From Candidatus Methanoperedentaceae archaeon (GTDB taxonomy: Archaea > Halobacteriota > Methanosarcinia > Methanosarcinales > Methanoperedenaceae): a stretch of DNA of 7,854 bases. The translations under genes were made by a program, and so were the position numbers. Positions 5,755-7,854 of this stretch are shown here, one piece after another. Where the stretch lies: positions 1 to 7,854 of the forward strand of contig JACUTP010000081.1 of assembly GCA_014859785.1 (NCBI GenBank), read 5' to 3'. The notes below the pieces were generated by a model. That model was given only the letters and a program-made list of their open reading frames with translations, did not search any database and had not been told where the DNA came from. The stretch's first letter is position 1, and each line of letters begins with the position of its first letter.

Positions 5755-6054
5755 TTGACCATAAAAGTTACCGTTAATTACGATTACACACAGAAAGAAC
5801 TGCTTGGCGAAAAAGACGTTTTTGAAATACCTGGCGGTACAACCCTTTCAGGACTTCTCCGTAAGATTGACATAATGATAATTGATGCGGGTAAAAGCAG
5901 GGGGATTGATACGACCCGTAAGACAACTCTGGCAGAAGGCAACCTGAACGCCTGCGTCGTTTTCGTAAACGGTTCGGCGCCAACCGGCATGCTCGAACAG
6001 GAACTCTATGAAGGGGATACTATTGAATTTGTGTACGGGTTCTGTGGTGGATAA
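5755..6054 (+). CDS. MoaD/ThiS-family ubiquitin-fold sulfur carrier ending in Cys-Gly-Gly
   Basis: This 99-residue protein has the beta-grasp pattern of MoaD, ThiS and the archaeal SAMP modifiers: an N-terminal strand (TIKVTVNYD), a GGTTLSGLLRKI helix start near 27-38, the VVFVNGSAP strand near 68-76, LYEGDTIEFVYGF near 84-96, and a diglycine C-terminus. In this family the terminal glycine is adenylated by an E1-like enzyme and then carries sulfur as a thiocarboxylate (for molybdopterin, thiamine or tRNA thiolation), or is joined to lysines of target proteins. It is longer than ThiS (about 66) or MoaD (about 80), because a segment near residues 40-65 is extended. A cysteine directly precedes the glycines, which is unusual. 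No E1, MoaE or ThiG gene is in the window, so the pathway is open. Translation probably starts at TTG. The lumazine synthase gene follows after 94 bases containing its own promoter signals. Confidence 0.8.
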   Translation: MTIKVTVNYDYTQKELLGEKDVFEIPGGTTLSGLLRKIDIMIIDAGKSRGIDTTRKTTLAEGNLNACVVFVNGSAPTGMLEQELYEGDTIEFVYGFCGG

Positions 6055-6070
6055 AAGATATTTCAAATAA

Positions 6071-6101
6071 CTTTAAATGCACCCAACAGCAAATTATATG
6101 G
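6071..6101 (+). promoter_or_regulatory. Candidate TATA boxes for ribH
   Basis: Two TATA-like elements lie between the small carrier gene and ribH: CTTTAAATG at 6071-6079 and TTATATGG at 6094-6101. They would place transcription starts near 6100 or 6122, giving leaders of about 25 to 50 bases before the ATG at 6149. Which one is used cannot be told from sequence. Read-through from the gene upstream is also possible, since no T-rich stretch is seen between the genes. Confidence 0.35.
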
Positions 6102-6138
6102 ACACTCCAAATAATATACCACCAAACAATACAAATTC

Positions 6139-6143
6139 AGGTG
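6139..6143 (+). promoter_or_regulatory. Ribosome-binding site that sets the ribH start
   Basis: AGGTG lies five bases before the ATG at 6149. The alternative upstream in-frame ATG at 6077 has no such site, so 6149 is preferred. Confidence 0.55.
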
Positions 6144-6148
6144 CGAAA

Positions 6149-6556
6149 ATGAGTATTAAATTAGGATTCGTCATTTCAGAGTTCAACCGTGACATCACCA
6201 TCCAGATGGAAACCCTTGCAAAAGAACATGCTGATTTTCTCGGTGCAACGGTTGAAAAAACCATACTGGTTCCTGGTGTATTCGATATGCCACTGGCAGT
6301 AAAAAAGCTCGCTGAAGATTCGGGAATTGATGCCGTGGTAACTATCGGTTGCGTCATTAAAGGCGAGACAAACCACGACGAGATAGTGGTGCAGCACGCA
6401 TCAAGGAAAATAGCAGACCTTGCCCTTGAAAATAACAAACCCATAGCCCTCGGTATATCAGGACCCGGGATGAGCAGGCTTGAAGCCCACAAGCGCGTTG
6501 ATTATGCCAGGCGCGCCGTGGAAGCTGCCGTTAAAATGGTCAAGAAACTAAAATAA
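6149..6556 (+). CDS. ribH: 6,7-dimethyl-8-ribityllumazine synthase
   Basis: This enzyme condenses 5-amino-6-ribitylamino-uracil with 3,4-dihydroxy-2-butanone 4-phosphate to give lumazine, the last step before riboflavin synthase. In methanogens the pathway feeds FAD/FMN, and the ribityl-uracil substrate is shared with coenzyme F420 synthesis. The 135 residues match archaeal RibH in length. Visible family features are GFVISEFNRD (6-15, ring-stacking aromatic at F12), VPGVFDMPLAVKKL (41-54), IGCVIKGETNHDEIV (66-80, with the expected catalytic H77) and GISGPGMSRLEA (102-113). The protein probably assembles as a large pentamer-based particle, as in other archaea. The start is the ATG at 6149, preceded by AGGTG five bases away. 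An in-frame ATG at 6077 would add 24 polar, asparagine- and proline-rich residues that overlap promoter-like DNA and do not look like the family. Confidence 0.95.
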   Translation: MSIKLGFVISEFNRDITIQMETLAKEHADFLGATVEKTILVPGVFDMPLAVKKLAEDSGIDAVVTIGCVIKGETNHDEIVVQHASRKIADLALENNKPIALGISGPGMSRLEAHKRVDYARRAVEAAVKMVKKLK

Positions 6557-6603
6557 TCATGTGATGTGCCGTATAAACGAATATGAACTTTCCTGGAATT
6601 TCG

Positions 6604-6610
6604 TTTTTTT
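6604..6610 (+). terminator. T7 terminator after ribH
   Basis: A T7 run follows the ribH stop by 47 bases and precedes the next promoter by about ten bases. It fits an archaeal U-tract terminator separating ribH from the aminotransferase gene. No strong hairpin is needed in archaea and none is obvious. Confidence 0.45.
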
Positions 6611-6618
6611 AGAATAAA

Positions 6619-6627
6619 CATATATAA
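6619..6627 (+). promoter_or_regulatory. TATA box of the aminotransferase gene
   Basis: CATATATAA is a strong archaeal TATA match. Its centre is about 39 bases before the ATG at 6662, so transcription should begin near 6648 with a leader of about 14 bases. No Shine-Dalgarno sequence is present in that leader. Confidence 0.6.
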
Positions 6628-6661
6628 CAGGAAAACGGAAAGAGCCCGTGATTCAAACTTC

Positions 6662-7810
6662 ATGACAGCAACAAGACTGCAAAACATTCCTGAATCGGCA
6701 ACTATCAAAATGTCGAATCTTGCCAGCGAACTAAAAAGCCAGGGCTATGATGTAATAAGCTTCAGCCTCGGTGAACCTGATTTTGATACCCCTGAACACA
6801 TCTGCGATGCAGCCAAGGCATCACTTGACCGCGGCGAGACGCACTATACACCATCACCTGGCATTCCCGAACTCAGGGAAGCAATAGCTGAAAAACTCAA
6901 TCAAGATAATAATATCGAGACCACTAAAAATAATATTATTGTAACACCCGGTGCAAAACAGGCAATTTTTGAGGTTATCCTGTCTGTATTGAACAAAGGT
7001 GACGAAGCAGTCCTTTTTGACCCTGCGTGGGTATCCTATGACCCTGCAATAATGCTTACCGGAGCAAAAACCGTATGGGCAGCCACAAAACGCGATAACG
7101 GTTTTTCACCTGTTGATGTTAATGATTATATAACCCCGAAAACCAGACTCATCGTGGTAAACAGTCCGTGCAATCCAACAGGGAGCGTTTATGATAAAAG
7201 TACGCTTAAAGAGATTGCAGATATTGCTATTGATAAAAACATCATGGTTCTCTCTGATGAGATATATGAAAAGATTACCTATGACAGGGAGCACATCAGT
7301 ATAGGCTCAATGGACGGGATGCAGGAACTGACAATTACGGTAAACGGATTCTCGAAAGCTTATGCCATGACTGGCTGGCGGCTGGGATACGTGAACGCAC
7401 CTGATGATATTTACAAACCCATGATGAAACTCCACTCTCATTCAGTGAGCCAGGCAACCTCGTTTGTGCAATATGCGGGTATTGCGGCACTGCAGGGTGA
7501 CCAGTCATGCGTTACCGATATGGTGCGCGAGTTCAGGGTGAGAAGGGATGTACTGGTTGACGGGCTGGATAAGCTTGGTATTAAGTGTGCACGACCTGAT
7601 GGTGCTTTCTATGCGTTTGCAGATGTTAGCAAATACGGGACAGGCGAAGAAGTTGCCGGACTGCTCCTTAACAGGGCTTATGTGGCAGCCACACCTGGCG
7701 GTGCGTTTGGTGATGCGGGCAGGGATTTCCTGAGGATTTCCTATGCTACTTCACAGGAGCGAATAAGGGAAGCACTGGAGCGTATGGAGAAGGTACTGGA
7801 ACTCGTGTAA
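6662..7810 (+). CDS. Class I/II PLP-dependent aminotransferase, AspB/AspC-like
   Basis: This 382-residue cytoplasmic enzyme uses pyridoxal phosphate to move an amino group between an amino acid and a 2-oxoacid, probably aspartate or a related substrate with 2-oxoglutarate. Fold type I features are in order: the N-terminal substrate segment SLGEPDFDTP (35-44), HYTPSPGIPELREAI (61-75), the cofactor-phosphate region TPGAKQAI (95-102), NSPCNPTG with N171, SDEIYE with D199 and Y202, the Schiff-base lysine K232 in NGFSKAYAMTGWRLGY, and the carboxylate-binding R358 in FLRISYA. All key residues are intact and the length is normal for the AspAT Ib subgroup. Aspartate, aromatic and broad-range enzymes are hard to tell apart by eye, so substrate is left open and no gene symbol is assigned. 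It stands as a single transcription unit, with its own TATA box, behind the ribH terminator. The N-terminus MTATRLQNIPESATIKM fits relatives, so the ATG at 6662 is kept over the in-frame ATG 16 codons later. Confidence 0.93.
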   Translation: MTATRLQNIPESATIKMSNLASELKSQGYDVISFSLGEPDFDTPEHICDAAKASLDRGETHYTPSPGIPELREAIAEKLNQDNNIETTKNNIIVTPGAKQAIFEVILSVLNKGDEAVLFDPAWVSYDPAIMLTGAKTVWAATKRDNGFSPVDVNDYITPKTRLIVVNSPCNPTGSVYDKSTLKEIADIAIDKNIMVLSDEIYEKITYDREHISIGSMDGMQELTITVNGFSKAYAMTGWRLGYVNAPDDIYKPMMKLHSHSVSQATSFVQYAGIAALQGDQSCVTDMVREFRVRRDVLVDGLDKLGIKCARPDGAFYAFADVSKYGTGEEVAGLLLNRAYVAATPGGAFGDAGRDFLRISYATSQERIREALERMEKVLELV

Positions 7811-7815
7811 AATCC

Positions 7816-7842
7816 ATATTTATACTGAAGTTCTAAAAGAAC
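7816..7842 (+). promoter_or_regulatory. Possible promoter and small inverted repeat at the window end
   Basis: ATATTTATAC at 7817-7826 is TATA-like and could serve a gene starting beyond the window. Just after it is the inverted repeat GTTCT-AAA-AGAAC (7830-7842), where a repressor could bind or a weak stem could form. Both are short, and the downstream gene is not visible, so this is a weak call. Confidence 0.2.
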
Positions 7843-7854
7843 CGGAATATCCAT

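Noticed and set aside
6077..6148. N-terminal extension of RibH from an upstream ATG
   Set aside because: The added 24 residues are asparagine/proline-rich and unlike the family, and they overlap TATA-like DNA. The ATG at 6149 has a well-placed AGGTG.
6094..6492. Minus-strand 132-residue open frame opposite ribH
   Set aside because: It is the antisense of a clear lumazine synthase, with no motif or promoter of its own.

Overview
The window looks like chromosomal DNA from a methanogenic or methane-oxidising archaeon, most likely of the Methanosarcinales type (a Methanosarcina relative or an ANME-2/Methanoperedens-like lineage). The reasons are a heterodisulfide reductase HdrA fused to an MvhD domain, a FwdF/FmdF-type polyferredoxin with eight [4Fe-4S] motifs, archaeal-type NOG1 GTPase and lumazine synthase, and archaeal TATA boxes followed by short or absent leaders. 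I cannot name the species from the sequence alone.

Layout. Positions 1-224 hold the edge of an unrecognised upstream gene, some short open frames and a promoter. A small SAM-dependent methyltransferase (225-803, +) runs head-to-head at its 3' end, with only two bases between stop codons, into a minus-strand pair: the polyferredoxin (806-2122) and, upstream of it, the HdrA-MvhD fusion (2128-4467). This pair has one visible promoter and a ribosome-binding site for the polyferredoxin placed in the last codons of hdrA, so it is very probably one transcript with linked translation. Next, also on the minus strand but with its own promoter, is an archaeal NOG1-type ribosome-assembly GTPase (4516-5490). 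After a 264-base AT-rich gap the plus strand carries a ubiquitin-fold sulfur-carrier-like protein ending in Cys-Gly-Gly (5755-6054), lumazine synthase RibH for riboflavin/FAD and F420 precursor supply (6149-6556), and a class I aminotransferase of the AspB/AspC group (6662-7810).

How they fit together. The centre of the window is the electron-transfer pair. In well-studied methanogens HdrA is the FAD-carrying electron-bifurcating (or confurcating) subunit, MvhD is the [2Fe-2S] adaptor that brings in electrons from hydrogenase, formate dehydrogenase or an F420-oxidising partner, and FwdF is the multi-cluster wire of formylmethanofuran dehydrogenase. Their fusion and co-translation suggest a physical wire from an HdrA flavin to a ferredoxin/formylmethanofuran system. 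HdrB, HdrC, hydrogenase and F420-oxidising subunits are not in this window. The remaining genes are housekeeping genes, each apparently with its own promoter, and I see no mobile element, CRISPR array, rRNA or tRNA. I do not find a clearly new defence or metabolic system. The points most worth checking are the HdrA-MvhD/polyferredoxin unit, the Cys-Gly-Gly sulfur-carrier-like protein, and a possible small RNA between 5511 and 5649.
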